Shown: positions 33,901 through 45,024, counted from the stretch's first letter. The stretch: 64,000 nt of DNA from Sporothrix humicola (GCA_021396245.1 WNYE01000069.1:124001-188000); one strand, 5' to 3'. The notes: generated from the letters alone by a model not told the origin. Made by a program: numbers and translations.

Positions 33901-36536
33901 CCGTTGCGTTGTTGTGTGCCGTGCAAAACATTAATGCGGATCTTATTCACACGGCTTCTCTGTGCGGCACAGCCTCGAGGCGGATCGGCAGATAATGCAC
34001 CAGCCAACGCTTTCGTCAATGGATACTGATAATATATATGAAGACAAACTTAGCTTACACTACGCCTTTTGGATTTAATATATCCCGTGGGAGTTGGATC
34101 TGGTATCTGAGAACCAGTATCTCCATCTGGATGCCTTTGTTGACACTCGGCCATGTGACCAGCTATCCATGTTCTCTTTGGTAAGAGGACATCACTCAAC
34201 AACGCTTCGGTGTCCATGAAATATTACTTTCGGGCATCACTTAGTCGTTGACCTTTCATTGCTGTGTTTTTCTGTTCATATTGCCCAGGTATATTATGAT
34301 TTATTATATGTGTACATACACTTTGAGTTTTTTGGGGGGGTTTTTTTTTTAATCATTAAAAAAAATTATAAAATAAAACATTCAAAATTTATCATAAATC
34401 AAAATCATACGCAGGAAAATGAAAGACACGAAAAGTAAAAAACAAATAAAACAAAAGAGCCAAGAGATTTCCATGAATACACATAGCCAATATTCATCAA
34501 GACATATCGCAACAAAGGGTGTGGAACCAGAACCAGGTGGCCAGGTGGAATGAAGACACCCGCAATGCATCCTCATCGATATAGACCCGGGGGATGGAAA
34601 TGACATATGGATAATTCCATACGATTGAAACTGTTAAAGATGGTATGGTGTAATACATACGGGGTCGTACATTGTGAAGGCTGTTGGAGTATGACCGAAT
34701 TTGAGATCTGTCCATCCACGTATGCGTACATGGTGACCGTGACGGAGACAAGGAAATGGTGGCCATTGCAACTAAAAGATTCACAACGTGAGCATTGTAG
34801 TCAAATGTCGCGACTCTATGTCGGTAGGGAGCGGTTATCTTGTCCCTAGCAGTCCCAAATAGTTGAGGGTCGTTTTGCTTGTAACATGCGAGATGTGCTG
34901 CCCGAGGGCGGTGGAACGAGGCTCATCTCCTTCCAACACCGTAGCTTGAGTTATGTTGCTGCAGTTGAACTTGCGGTCATTCTTATATATATCTACAGTC
35001 GCTCGATAAAGTTTGCGCCGCAGTCGGGATTGCGGAATGTACTACACGAAAAAACTGGCCATGGTGGCCGAGGTGGTAGACATGCCCCAGAAGCTCACGA
35101 CAACTTTTGCCTATCACTTCAAATAGAGAGTATGCATGACACGCAGTGGCTCTTATCAACATATGTGGGGATATTTCGGGGACTAAAATGCGAATTTCTT
35201 TGAATAAGCTACACAAACGGCCACCTAAATAAGTAGAATCATCACCAAACATCTTTGATGGTGTCTGCCACATCACGCGCAAAATAAAAATTATGTGCCA
35301 TGGTATCGTTATTGTATAATGCATCTCCTATGATCGCAGAGTTCTTAACCGCAAGTTTATTTATAGAACATACCGTGCAAGGATCAGAATCGAAACGGGT
35401 GTTGCAGGTGTGGCATCTAAAATGCGATCGTGGCCTTTCCCAGCCCCATTACAACATCCGATCACCTTAACAACATCAAGTAGACAAAACTGATAGAAGA
35501 AACTATTCTACAAGACTGACCAATGTATCACAGATGGGAGGAATATCTGCGGCAGAAAATGTATGTGATTAAACATTCGTAATGTACTGGTGCTGATGAG
35601 GACTGTAGAGTGATAGGGCCCTAGAAGTCGCATGTATCACATTTCAGTTCTTGGAAGCGTATGCCATACGATGTGAAAGCTATACATAATACTAGAACGT
35701 GTATCTATCAACACAGGGGATTAATTGATACTATGTGGCAAATATTGAATACAACTATAATTGAAAAGACACGACAATACCAAGTTGAACTTCTAAATTG
35801 GTGCTCCAGGTTTTCATATTCACTTCGCCATTCTAACTTGGTAAAAATATACACAAGTAGGAGAACACGGGTATGTATAGTATATTACTTATGGAATAGA
35901 ACCTATGTGCTTTACTTATCTGATCTGATAAAATGCCACCGCCATCACAATGGCTGTAACTGGAACATATTGATGGGTGAAAAAATAAGGAGGCCAGGAG
36001 GAGTTTCCGAATACAATTTACTACGGTTTGTTATCGAACGTTTCTGATAGAATGTTCACTATATTCATAAAGAGGCAACAAGATTCTAAACCCTCTTGAT
36101 GATGCAAAAACGACACGTAAAAAATGTCGTACCTCAACATGTTCCAGACATACCGCTTTTATCAATTGTCAAGGCCGATATGGGACATTCCATTTACAGT
36201 GCAAATATACCATGAGAATAAAACGGCAAACGGTAAACTAAAGTATGAGCTTGTGAGTCCGTGATTAATATGATTTTAATGTAAGACTGGTGATATTCAA
36301 CAAATAAAAAAGAGTACTGGGTGGGGGTAGTGCAAATATCGGGCTGTTCCTCTCTCTTCTTTCTCCTTTTATTTCACTTTTTAAATCAAGATTAAGAAAA
36401 AAAAGAGATATTGTAAATGAAACTACAAATATTTTGGATTGGAAAGAGTAAGCCGGAGAGGAAAAAAAAGTACCCCAAAAAAGGGCGCAAAAAAATTGAC
36501 TGGAAAAGACCAAGCAAATTGTTAATTTGATTGAAA
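33901..36536. other. AT-rich block with possible decayed coding sequence
   Basis: Base composition shifts to AT-rich, with poly-A/T runs around 34,320-34,480 and many TA dinucleotides at 35,200-36,500. Between about 34,500 and 35,145 the plus strand shows stretches with coding-like codons broken by in-frame TAG codons (34,578 and 34,847 regions) and a frame jump at a six-A run near 35,048; this might be a decayed gene. A 128-codon plus-strand frame at 35,661-36,047 has no recognisable features. The pattern fits an old, mutated (possibly RIP-affected) segment, without an identifiable transposon. Confidence 0.35.
36484..36500 (-). terminator. Pol III T-tract downstream of tRNA-Ile
   Basis: On the minus strand a run of seven T residues occurs about 40 nt beyond the tRNA 3' end, suitable as an RNA polymerase III terminator. 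Confidence 0.5.
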
Positions 36537-36630
36537 TGGTCCCGGAGGGGCTCGAACCCTCGACTTTCGCATGGTATACTCAGAAGAGAGGATATTAGTA
36601 CGATGCGCTAACCAACTGCACCACGGAACC
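36537..36630 (-). tRNA. tRNA-Ile (anticodon AAU) with a 20-nt intron
   Basis: The minus strand folds into a complete cloverleaf. The acceptor stem GGTTCCG/CGGGACC is followed by discriminator A. The D arm contains AGTTGGTTA, the anticodon stem is TCGTA/TGCGA, and the T arm is GAGGG-TTCGAGC-CCCTC. The anticodon loop reads CUAAUA, giving anticodon AAU (inosine-modified, reading AUU/AUC). A 20-nt intron sits one base 3' of the anticodon, the canonical position for tRNA splicing endonuclease. Mature length without the intron is 74 nt plus CCA. Confidence 0.95.
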
Positions 36631-37673
36631 AGTCATGATTTGATGAAGAGTTTCGTCACAATTAGTGCTTATAGGGTCTACAATCACATGCATGTCCCAC
36701 AATCACATGCATGTCCCACTAATCAATAACCCAACTCTGCAAATAGCTCGCATTTGCATGGAGAATTTGGTACTCTTACGAGTACCCTTCGAAGCGCTCT
36801 TTTTCTCGGCCCTCTTTTTTGACCGTTGGATTTGGCGTCGATTCTTACTAACCTTTTCGTACAGAACCAATACTAGTCACGATTCTCATAACCTATTCAA
36901 GACGTGGATTTGCATAGCCATGGCACTTCAATTTCACGATCTAGCTTGATGGAGACCCTCTCCAAGTCTGTGTCTCATCTTATGATCCCAATACGAGCAG
37001 TGCACCGTTGGTCCTATGTTAGTTTAGAGCAAACGGTTTGTGGGTAAAAATGACAGAAGGACGAGGCGCAAGGACGTTGCCGGTGCAGAAAGGAAGAAAA
37101 AGAAAGCAGACAATAAATAAATGCAGCTGTGTTTGGGCATAAATCAATACTCCTCAGAGCTGAATGAGGAGAAACCCAGCTATCGAGTTTTTGTCTCTGA
37201 TACTGGGCGACAAACTGGGCCCGCACTTATTCCAACAACAGAATATTAAACGCAGAGAGAGATAGAAGAATAAAACAAGAGAAAAAAGAGGGAAAAAAAA
37301 AAAAGAAAACATGAATGTTGATAGCTCGGAACATCCACTCCGCTTCATGGCCTTTTTTCCTGTGTAGAATAATAGACTTCTGCCCCCGTTTTCGCCGCTA
37401 AACAGTCTTTCTGTCCTGCCCTTTGACTCAACGGTCGCTTAATGCTCTTAAGTCTAAAGATTATGAGCACTAATTTGATCTCTGGGACTTTATAATGACA
37501 GAATCCTGGGTTGTGTAAATACTTCATATTGAGGTGATGTTTTATGCCGTACCTGTAAATTGAATTGTGTGCGACAAAGCCACATCGTCCGATCTCTTGA
37601 ATCTGCCACGGACGGGGTGGCTGCAGGCGCCTTCATGACACCACGGTGTGGTTTTTTGTGATGCTCTCTGTCT
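36631..37673. other. Intergenic
   Basis: Upstream flank of the tRNA gene and AT-moderate sequence. Apart from the tandem 19-mer listed separately, nothing is supported. Confidence 0.5.
36681..36718. repeat. Perfect tandem duplication of a 19-bp unit
   Basis: The unit CAATCACATGCATGTCCCA occurs twice head to tail, about 50 nt upstream of the tRNA-Ile gene. Each copy contains the palindrome ACATGCATGT. Confidence 0.9.
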
Positions 37674-37991
37674 TTAGTGGCATGCATGATTCTTCCATTT
37701 CAGCCATCCATCTACGCCACGAAGATATTCCCCTTTTCGAAGACTCGCCTCCTGGGAACCGCATGGGATGAGATGTGCCTGTCAAAGTACTTACGCGTCC
37801 TGTGTCCCAAAGGGGCCATATCTTGTATATTCTGGTCGTAGGCGATGGCGCTACAATGAATGGAAAATCGGTCTTCATCAAGCCGGGACAGTCGTGGTAA
37901 AGGACGTCAAAGTCTATTTCAGCAAAAGCAAAGTCGTAGGATCTAGTTGAAGTACGGGTTCAATATTCTTGGCACCCGCTTTTGAGGGCAT
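37674..37991 (-). CDS. Probable small two-exon gene of unknown function, frameshifted
   Basis: From ATG 37991 one frame runs for about 19 codons. Near 37,930-37,935, at a three-T run, the coding signal moves to the neighbouring frame, which then stays open to a perfect GTAAGT donor after 37795. A 43-nt intron ending CCCAG joins in phase 0 to an exon starting 37751 and ending at TAA 37674-37676. One extra T would make the whole read continuous, about 90 residues. The second frame encodes an acidic/aromatic segment (AEIDFDVLYHDCPGL, then IYKIWPLWDTGR) that looks like real protein, but I do not recognise the family. Either a one-base assembly error or a recent frameshift would explain it. Confidence 0.4.
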
Positions 37992-39690
37992 CTTGAGTGG
38001 TTTTGGAGCAGAGGGACAAGGATAAGGCAATGGCCTAGACTTTTGCAGACGACCGGGGTGCTGTTATTGATTTTGGGAGGCGCGATATCCCGGATGGGTG
38101 GATACACTTGTACACAGCTCTTTCCTAGCAGGACATGTAGCTATTCTCGTATGAACTTGAGGAAAGAGCGATACTGGTTTCTCCTGTTCTTGCTGATTTG
38201 TTTTTGTTGTCTCTTTTCCATTTGTCAACTGCAACCGGCCAGTCGTATTTGCCTATTTTGGTGTAAGTGGGCAGCCATCGCTCTTTCCTGTCTCACCACA
38301 TCAGGCACTTTCCCAACCTGTCCCACGATTCAAATACCATCCCAATTGCTTCTTTTCTTCCAATTCCTCTCTTGTCCTTATTTTTCGGCACATCATCCTT
38401 TTACATCGGTTTCCAGGTAAGACATCGCGACCCTCCTTTTTGCAACCTCCCACGCGCCTTTTCTCCCCTTTTTGCTTCTTATTGCAAGCTAGCTCGCCTT
38501 CTAGGGCCATGTCCAGCACCAGTAGCGCCTGCACCTGTGGGCGGCTCTAGGCCATTTCCGCCATTTTGGCCAACCAGAAGCTGTCCCAGTCAATAAACAA
38601 CAAGCTTGTTTGGGTAAGGCCATCTGCAATTTCCACTGCATCATTGGGGGACTAGACCAAATAGACTTTTTTTGACCCTCAATGGCAGTTTCAATGGTCC
38701 GCGCGCGCTTGTGTGACCCCCAGATGGTCTCGGCTCTGGACCTTCTTTTTCTTCGTTTTTTCTTCTGCCTTTGTGCAGGCAGGGGCCAAGCACTGGCCGT
38801 TCCTGAGTTGGACCCTTGGGCCAGGTCCTAGGCTTGCCCAGGGGGTGGGCTTGTTCAACAAGCGACAGCATAAGTGCCCAAATAGGTAATATCCAACATC
38901 TCCTAGCACTCTAAGCAGGATTTGATGCGAGCTGAGCCTCTCTTTCTCTGTGCCCTTTACCCCCGGCACATACGGCATCCCCTATCCACGCAGACGATAA
39001 ACGGGATGTTTCCATCGCACATGCCGTTCTCCCGATATATTCAGACGACTGTTGCAGACGGACGAAAGATGCCTCTTACAGTAACAAAAGTCAGGCCACT
39101 GTGGGCATGGTTTCGTGCCTGCCAGTGATGAAGTCCAGCTGGAAGCAGGGGTTTTGGGACGAATGCGGCCTCTGTGGGTATGTTTTCTCCTGTTCATCTG
39201 TCGACTCGCTCCAAACGAGGCCTGAGAAGGAAACAACCAACCTTGACATGGGGCACACATAAAGAAGGAAAAAAAGCAATAGTCTGTCAAGCGGCAATAA
39301 ATTGGCAGAGCTAGAGAGGCGAGGCAAGTCTGGGGGGTCGTGGCAGGCCAAGAAGGCAGCTGTGATGCCGTTGGAGTCTCCATACATACATATATCAAGA
39401 CCGTTGGGCGAGTGCCCGCCTTGTGGGCTCCGCCTACCCTCCGGCCTTTTTTCCTCTTTTGTTTCAAGCACAAAAAGAAGCATCACCGGCGTTCTCGGTC
39501 TTCTTCTTTCTTTTTCTTTCTTTGTGGCTCCTGTCAAACCTTCCCACAGCTTCACCGAGTAAAAGGGACCCTCCGTCCACTTCTACTCTTCCACTCGTTT
39601 ATATATCTTCTTCTTCCCGTGTATTCTTTTTATTTCCTTTTTTCCCACCAAGGTTTACCCAACCCATCACCACCCCACGCGGTCATCACC
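37992..39690. other. Intergenic
   Basis: Contains the promoter of the following secreted protein and no recognisable gene. The pyrimidine-rich stretch at 39,460-39,660 on the plus strand is its leader. Confidence 0.5.
39600..39606 (+). promoter_or_regulatory. TATA-like box of the mucin-like secreted protein gene
   Basis: TATATAT lies 85-91 nt upstream of the ATG at 39691 and precedes a CT-rich leader. Confidence 0.35.
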
Positions 39691-41234
39691 ATGCGCAGCT
39701 TCACTTCTATTCTGGCTGCGGCCGGCCTGGCGCAGCTCGCGTCGGCGACATGCCGTCCGGACTTCTGCAAGAAGGGTAAGTGACGATGGTCCTCGACGAG
39801 ACACAGCAACACATCAAAAAGCGGGATGCAGGGAATAAAACCGTTAACATGTCAACAGCTATCCAGCTCCAGCCTTTCGGTATCGAGGACTGTAACTCGT
39901 TCCTTCTCACCACGGTTGTGATGCCCACCGAGTAAGTCAAGTCCTTGATAGGAGATGTGACTTCCATAATGTCTCACGGCCTGGAGACAACTAAAGTAAT
40001 CTAACCGGTATGGTATAGGACGGACTACCTGACGCCTTCAGCCGTCGTCACTCACACCAAGACACGCACGATCTCCGCGACCGAGACCGACAGCAAGACG
40101 GAGTCGTTCCAGCCCAGCGTCGTTATCTGGTCGACCTACACGTCGGTTGATGTCATCAACAGCGTCACGCACACGACGACCAAGAAGATCACGACCACGT
40201 CGACGACCAAGTACACCAAGACAACGACCACGGCTCTCTCGACGACAACCTCGACGACTACGACCATGACCACCACGCGCGCCCAACTGCACCCGCGTTC
40301 TGCCGGAAACCCCATTGTTGTCAGCCCTGCTTCGTCTGGCCCGCAGCCGACGACCATCGTGCCCTCGCAGACGCCCGAGTACGCCGGCACGTGCAAGCAC
40401 GTGAGCCGCTATGCCCGCAACTGCCTTGACCTCGGTGCCACTACTTCGGTCACCACCATCTGGCCCGACGTCGAGAGCAAGACCATCAGCTCGACGCTCC
40501 TGTCGTACGCCTCGGCCGACACCTCGCTGATCGTCAGCACGACGCTCACCAAGACGACGACCAAGACGCTGCCGTCGCTCCACAGCACGGCCACGGCCAT
40601 ACGCACAACGACCACGGTGATCAGCACGTCGACGTCGACCACGTATACCAAGACCACCACCAAGACCACGACGGGCATCAAGACCACGACCCTTGGCACC
40701 ACCACGACCACCACGACTCTGCGCACGACCTCGCCCACGCCCTACATTATGTATGTGAAGAGCGAAGACTACTCGCAGGGCTCTTCGCCAGACGTTGCTA
40801 CCGGCTGGGTTGACTGGATCACGCCTGGCGGCCAGTCGGCTCTCAATGGCTACCCGTACAGCTATGCTCTGGGCTTTGTTTATGTTGCCAGCAACGCCGA
40901 CATTATCGTTGTGAACCGGGACGGCTATCTGGCCACCGTTCGTCAAGACTACCCCAGAACTGGCGTCAACACGCAGCTGTTGTTTACGGTTGTCGATGGT
41001 GGCTACGTTGTGCCCAACGCCTCGCCGGCATCCGATGCCGAGCTTATCAAGTGCTCGGTGTCTCCGAGCGGCGGCAAGGCATACCTAACGGACTGCACGC
41101 ACAACTTCTACGTGTCACGGTGGACCGCGTCCAACGACAACTCCAACACCATTGCCGTTATGATGGCGACACAGGACGCGAACCCTCCCCAGCAGCTCAG
41201 CTTTGAGCTGACGCCTGTCACATACGACTACTAA
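39691..41234 (+). CDS. Secreted Ser/Thr-rich mucin-like protein, function unknown
   Basis: Exons 39691-39775, 39859-39931 and 40019-41234 are joined by two introns with GTAAGT donors, giving 457 residues. A signal peptide (MRSFTSILAAAGLAQLASA) is followed by a short Cys-containing region (CRPDFCKK; IEDCNSFLLTTV). Then comes a long Thr/Ser-rich stretch of runs such as TTTKKITTTSTTKYTKTTTT, surely heavily O-glycosylated, with a second such block at about 40,550-40,740. The C-terminal ~160 residues form a compact, Tyr/Asp-rich domain with two Cys (LIKCSVSP and LTDCTHNF) that I cannot assign. It is likely a cell-wall or surface protein. No GPI signal or further membrane segment is seen. Splice positions are well supported by frame. 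Confidence 0.8.
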
Positions 41235-41836
41235 GGATGGGATCTGTGCTGAAGTCGATATTTTATGTATAAATTCTATCTGATGCCAGCGCGGTGATGT
41301 CTATCGCACTCGCAGTCCTTCATTTCCGTCTCTCATTCTTTTGTCTTTCTTTTCTTAATCTTTCTACTTCCATACCTTCTTCAATTCGTAATGTCAATAC
41401 TTTGTACGAGGCACTCTTTGTTATACGCTTGCGTGTCTCGTGTTCTTACCTTCTTTTAAAACCCTGTTACGTCAATAATAGAAACAATTCAATGTGACCG
41501 CATTGCGATATATTCAAACGTGAAAGTAAAACTGGCCGGGAAGCTTTTGAAGAAAAAAGTTTTCAGCTTTTGATTTATGAAATCTCCAGATTTGGAAACT
41601 GGGAACCGTGCTATATAGGAAAACGCCCGGAAGTAAATAGAACAAGAAAAGCTAATGCTGTGAGTATCTCATGAGAAAAGGAAAAGAAATAAAATGGCTC
41701 TCCGAAAGAGATCAAGAATAGGCAACAATAGGAAAAAGAAAGAAAAAAGCCACACCCAACGGGTATCAACTTCACCGTTCCCTCCAACACATTAATATTT
41801 TTAACCAACCATCTCCATCGCCATCGCCACCCCCTA
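41235..41836. other. Intergenic, convergent 3' flanks
   Basis: AT-rich 3' flanks of two converging genes; no other feature. Confidence 0.55.
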
Positions 41837-43021
41837 CTATTGTGCTGCGGGTGATGCTGTAGCGCCGCTAGCCTGGTATGGCCGTTGGTAGGCCTGCTCG
41901 GGTGAGACGTTGGCTGATTCAGAGGCTGGGACGGCGCCTGCGGGTGCCGGGCTGTTGGCGGCCGCGCTCATATTGGCATAGGGCGTTGACACAGAAGGAG
42001 AGGTTGCCGACAGTTCGCTGGGGATAGCACCAAAGGCGGTGCTGGCCGGCAGTTCCTGTGGGATAACGTTGTCGCCATGGAGCTCAGACGTGGGCACAGA
42101 CGACGGCGGCGGGTGCGGCGAGGGCGAGCCGGTGTAGTAGCTGTTGTTGGTGTTGGTGTTTGCGTAGTCGTGGGCGCCAAAGTTGGGTGCTCCGGCGTAG
42201 CGGGGCTTGTCGTCGAGGCCGTTTGCGCCGGCAGCTCCTGCTACCGCACCCGCGCCATCGGGGTAACCACCGGGCGCAGGGCCCGAACCGGGGGCCTGGT
42301 AGCCACCAGCGGCAGCTGCTGCTGTGGCGTTCTTGTTGCGCGCGCGGCGCCACAAAAAGAAGAGACCAGCCACGATCAACGCGACACCCGCAATGGAGCC
42401 CACGACAATACCGGCAATGGCGCCGCCCGAGACACCAGACGAGCCGCCATCATCAGGGCTATGGCCAATACTACTGCTGCTGGTAGGGCTGGCGTTTCCG
42501 GTGCCAGACGCGCCCGAGGATGTCGGTGATGCTGACGACGTGGGAGGTGCTGTTTGGGCGATGAGATCAAGAGGCGTAAAGGCCCATGTCGTGGCCGAAG
42601 GGTGGGCAGAGCTGAGAGACGAGTAGGTGTTGTTGAGGACCTTGTTGGTGATGTTGTTCAAGATGTCGTAGTGGGAGGACCAGCAGATGTTGATCTGGTT
42701 CTTGGCGGCAGTGCAGTGTTCACGGCCGTCAACACAGCACCACGTCGTCGAGCCGTCGCCGCAGTCGAGAGTGCTGCCGTCGGTGGCGCATTTCGTCGTG
42801 ATGGTCCAGCAGACGTCCTTGACGTCGCAGCAGTACCGGCGGCCGGTGTTGGGGTCCCGGGCGCAAGCATTGGGCGGCTTGCAGACATTGGAGCCGAAGC
42901 CCGGGCAGGTGTGGCCCGAGACGTCGGATGTGAAGAAGTAGTTGTCGAAGTAGTCCGACATGGCTGCGGTGGCGAGGAGGGTTGAGGCGGGAAGAGACGA
43001 GAAGACGAGAAGACGTGGCAA
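41837..43021 (-). CDS. Cys-rich single-pass membrane protein (sensor-like architecture)
   Basis: An intronless gene of 394 residues from ATG 43021. The first 20 residues (MPRLLVFSSLPASTLLATAA) can serve as a signal peptide; a start at 42961 would lack it. The ectodomain (about residues 21-150) has at least ten Cys in CxxxCxxxx-type spacing (HTCPGFGSNVCKPPNAC, YCCDVKDVCW, TLDCGDGSTTWCC). A Ser/Thr-rich stalk follows, then one transmembrane helix preceded by GGAIAGIVVGSIAGVALIVAGLF and followed by a basic RRARNK stop-transfer. The cytoplasmic tail of ~150 residues is Pro/Ser/Gly-rich and disordered. This layout is common in fungal wall-sensor-like and uncharacterised surface proteins. No specific function is implied. 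Confidence 0.75.
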   Translation of the reverse strand: MPRLLVFSSLPASTLLATAAMSDYFDNYFFTSDVSGHTCPGFGSNVCKPPNACARDPNTGRRYCCDVKDVCWTITTKCATDGSTLDCGDGSTTWCCVDGREHCTAAKNQINICWSSHYDILNNITNKVLNNTYSSLSSAHPSATTWAFTPLDLIAQTAPPTSSASPTSSGASGTGNASPTSSSSIGHSPDDGGSSGVSGGAIAGIVVGSIAGVALIVAGLFFLWRRARNKNATAAAAAGGYQAPGSGPAPGGYPDGAGAVAGAAGANGLDDKPRYAGAPNFGAHDYANTNTNNSYYTGSPSPHPPPSSVPTSELHGDNVIPQELPASTAFGAIPSELSATSPSVSTPYANMSAAANSPAPAGAVPASESANVSPEQAYQRPYQASGATASPAAQ

Positions 43022-44761
43022 CGAGACGAAAGCTAGAAGGTGACAAAACGAATGCCGATCGTCGACGTCGTGCTGGACAAGGACAGAGGCCGGACAATGT
43101 ATTGGGGGAATGTAAAGAGAAAAGAGAGACTAAAAAATAATAAAGGAGAAAGAAAACGGAGGAGGATGAAACAGGGAGAGAGAATCCAAATACAAAAGCG
43201 ATAATACGGGACGGTCGCCAAGAATAAGGAGTGATGAAGAGGAAAACAGTGCGGTAGCAAACACTGACAACAACCCAAAACAAGAATTAGGGGACTGGAA
43301 GAAGTGGGTTGAACAGAGAGTCTGGAAGCGAAGGACAAGAAAAGACAATTTGCAATGAAAAGGGGAAGAAAATGCCTGGTGTCTTCAGCGAGAAAGAGAC
43401 AAATGGACAAGCAAGAGACGGCAGGCAACAGACAGGCAGTGACAAGAAGAGACACAGACTCAGACCGAAAGAGAGGGACAGACGAGACACAGCCTTCCTG
43501 GGCAACTTAAACGCGATGCAACGCGCCAAACAAGCGTCTGAGAGCGGGTTCTGTAGCGGCTCTCGGGCTTGAAGCGTAGTATTTCCTTTTTGTTCCAGGG
43601 CCTCTTTGAAAAGTATCCTTTGCAACGGTGCTGTCCTACCGTATGGCTCGTACCGTGATGTAGCTGTGCTTTTGTTGTGTTTCTGTGGGCGTGATGGATT
43701 TCTGGATTGTTAGTTTTGTCGCCGTTGCAAAGGAGGAAGCAATGAAGAAAAGAAAGAAGATAAAAAGAGACAAACATATACAGTGATTCTTGTCGACCCA
43801 GACAGAAAAGTAACACGGCATCACAAGGAGGCGCAGACGCTGAAAGATACTTTGGACGACACGACGGCCCTCGCCGCCAAGTATCTCCCTCGTCTTTCGA
43901 TGTCATTTTTTAGTAATTTACGGACGCAGTCTCTTATTCCCAGGTGCACGGGTGGGCGGCAATACCTGACAGGCCAGGGCCAGGGCCGCCGTTCGAAGAG
44001 GCCACACAGGGCGTTCATTGGTCTTTTCTGGTCATTGTATCGTTGTGTCAAGGGGCTGGGGCCACCCACAAGACGAGCGATCAACAAGCAAAAATGTATT
44101 TTTTTGTGAGTGAGAGAGCAACTTGAAAACAGGCTTTGCTTTGTTCTGCCTGCTGGGTGGGCTGGCCTGCCTATTCAGTCCGGCGTGTCTGGTCTGACGG
44201 CTGCTTGTTCTTGCGGAAGGATTCGCATCCCAGGAAAGGCAGGGATCGTCGAATTGGTTCTGATGGGGCGTAATACACTTTCACAACGTGCCGAGACTTG
44301 ATGGAGTACTCGACTGCAAAGCCTGTCTTTTTGACTTGTGATGGCACAGACTCGACTCTCTGAGGACGCCGTTTTAGTTTTCCAGAGGGTCCAGGTTCCT
44401 AAATGAGTTCTAAACAGCTGGGTCATGTTAGTGGAGAGAAAGCGCCGTTCAGAAATCGACGACGCGAGAGAACATGGTGAGCAAGAGGAGAAACGCGCCA
44501 GAGGGCTCCCCGGTTTGTTAGAAAGTTGGATGTTCTCATCAAAGAGGGCCAAAAGGCATAAAAAGACGATCAACGTTCTCCATAAAACAGTTGAAAAACA
44601 GCATCGATAATAAGGCTAAAAGGCAGGGCTTGGCGCGAATAAGAAAGTTCAAACGCCCAAAGGCACAATAGGGGAACTCCGTAGCCCGCACTATGACAAA
44701 GCTTACCTGAACGATTGTGAAAGTCATTTTCATTTTCAGTAAATTGACAGATTGACCACCA
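43022..44761. other. Leader of the membrane-protein gene and gene-poor flank
   Basis: The minus strand at 43,030-43,560 is pyrimidine-rich, the leader/promoter of the gene at 43021. The rest shows no recognisable gene. A 132-codon minus frame at 44,175-44,573 has no supporting features. Confidence 0.45.
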
Positions 44762-45024
44762 TCAGAAACCTGTTCCTGGCGGCGGCCGCCACGCGATAGC
44801 CGACTGAGCCACAACCGCGCCTATCGTTCTTGGGGGTTTCTCGTCCTTGGGTTGCTTGTTCTTGGGGTCCGGCTCCACCAGCAGCAAGTCGTAGCGCGAC
44901 GTTTTCCCTTCTCTGTCTGCCGGGATTGCAGGGTCGGAAGGATTCCCTCAGACTGCGACTCCTGGATCTTGGCATAGAGTTGAGTGGCTGGATACTGCAA
45001 GTTCGTGTCGTGTCTGTGTAGCAT
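44762..45024 (-). CDS. Probable ~89-residue gene of unknown function, frameshifted
   Basis: From ATG 45024 a frame with about 70% G/C at third codon positions encodes ~27 residues (ending KIQESQSEG). At a three-G run near 44,945 the coding signal passes to the next frame, which continues for ~60 codons with about two-thirds G/C at third positions, to TGA 44762-44764. It encodes a hydrophilic, Pro/Lys/Asp-rich sequence containing RYDLLLVEPDPKNK and a W-R-P-P-P-G-T-G-F terminus. One extra G would make it continuous. The minus-strand leader upstream (45,060-45,480) is pyrimidine-rich, as expected of a fungal gene start. The family is not recognised. It may be an intact gene with an assembly indel, or a fresh pseudogene. 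Confidence 0.45.

Noticed and set aside
35661..36047. 128-codon plus frame in the AT-rich block
   Set aside because: No recognisable family, composition typical of AT-rich chance frames, not supported by flanking signals.
36681..36718. Tandem 19-mer as a CRISPR-like repeat
   Set aside because: Only two directly abutting copies with no spacer.
42077..42529. 150-codon plus frame over the Cys-rich membrane protein
   Set aside because: Val/Gly/Arg-rich antisense shadow.
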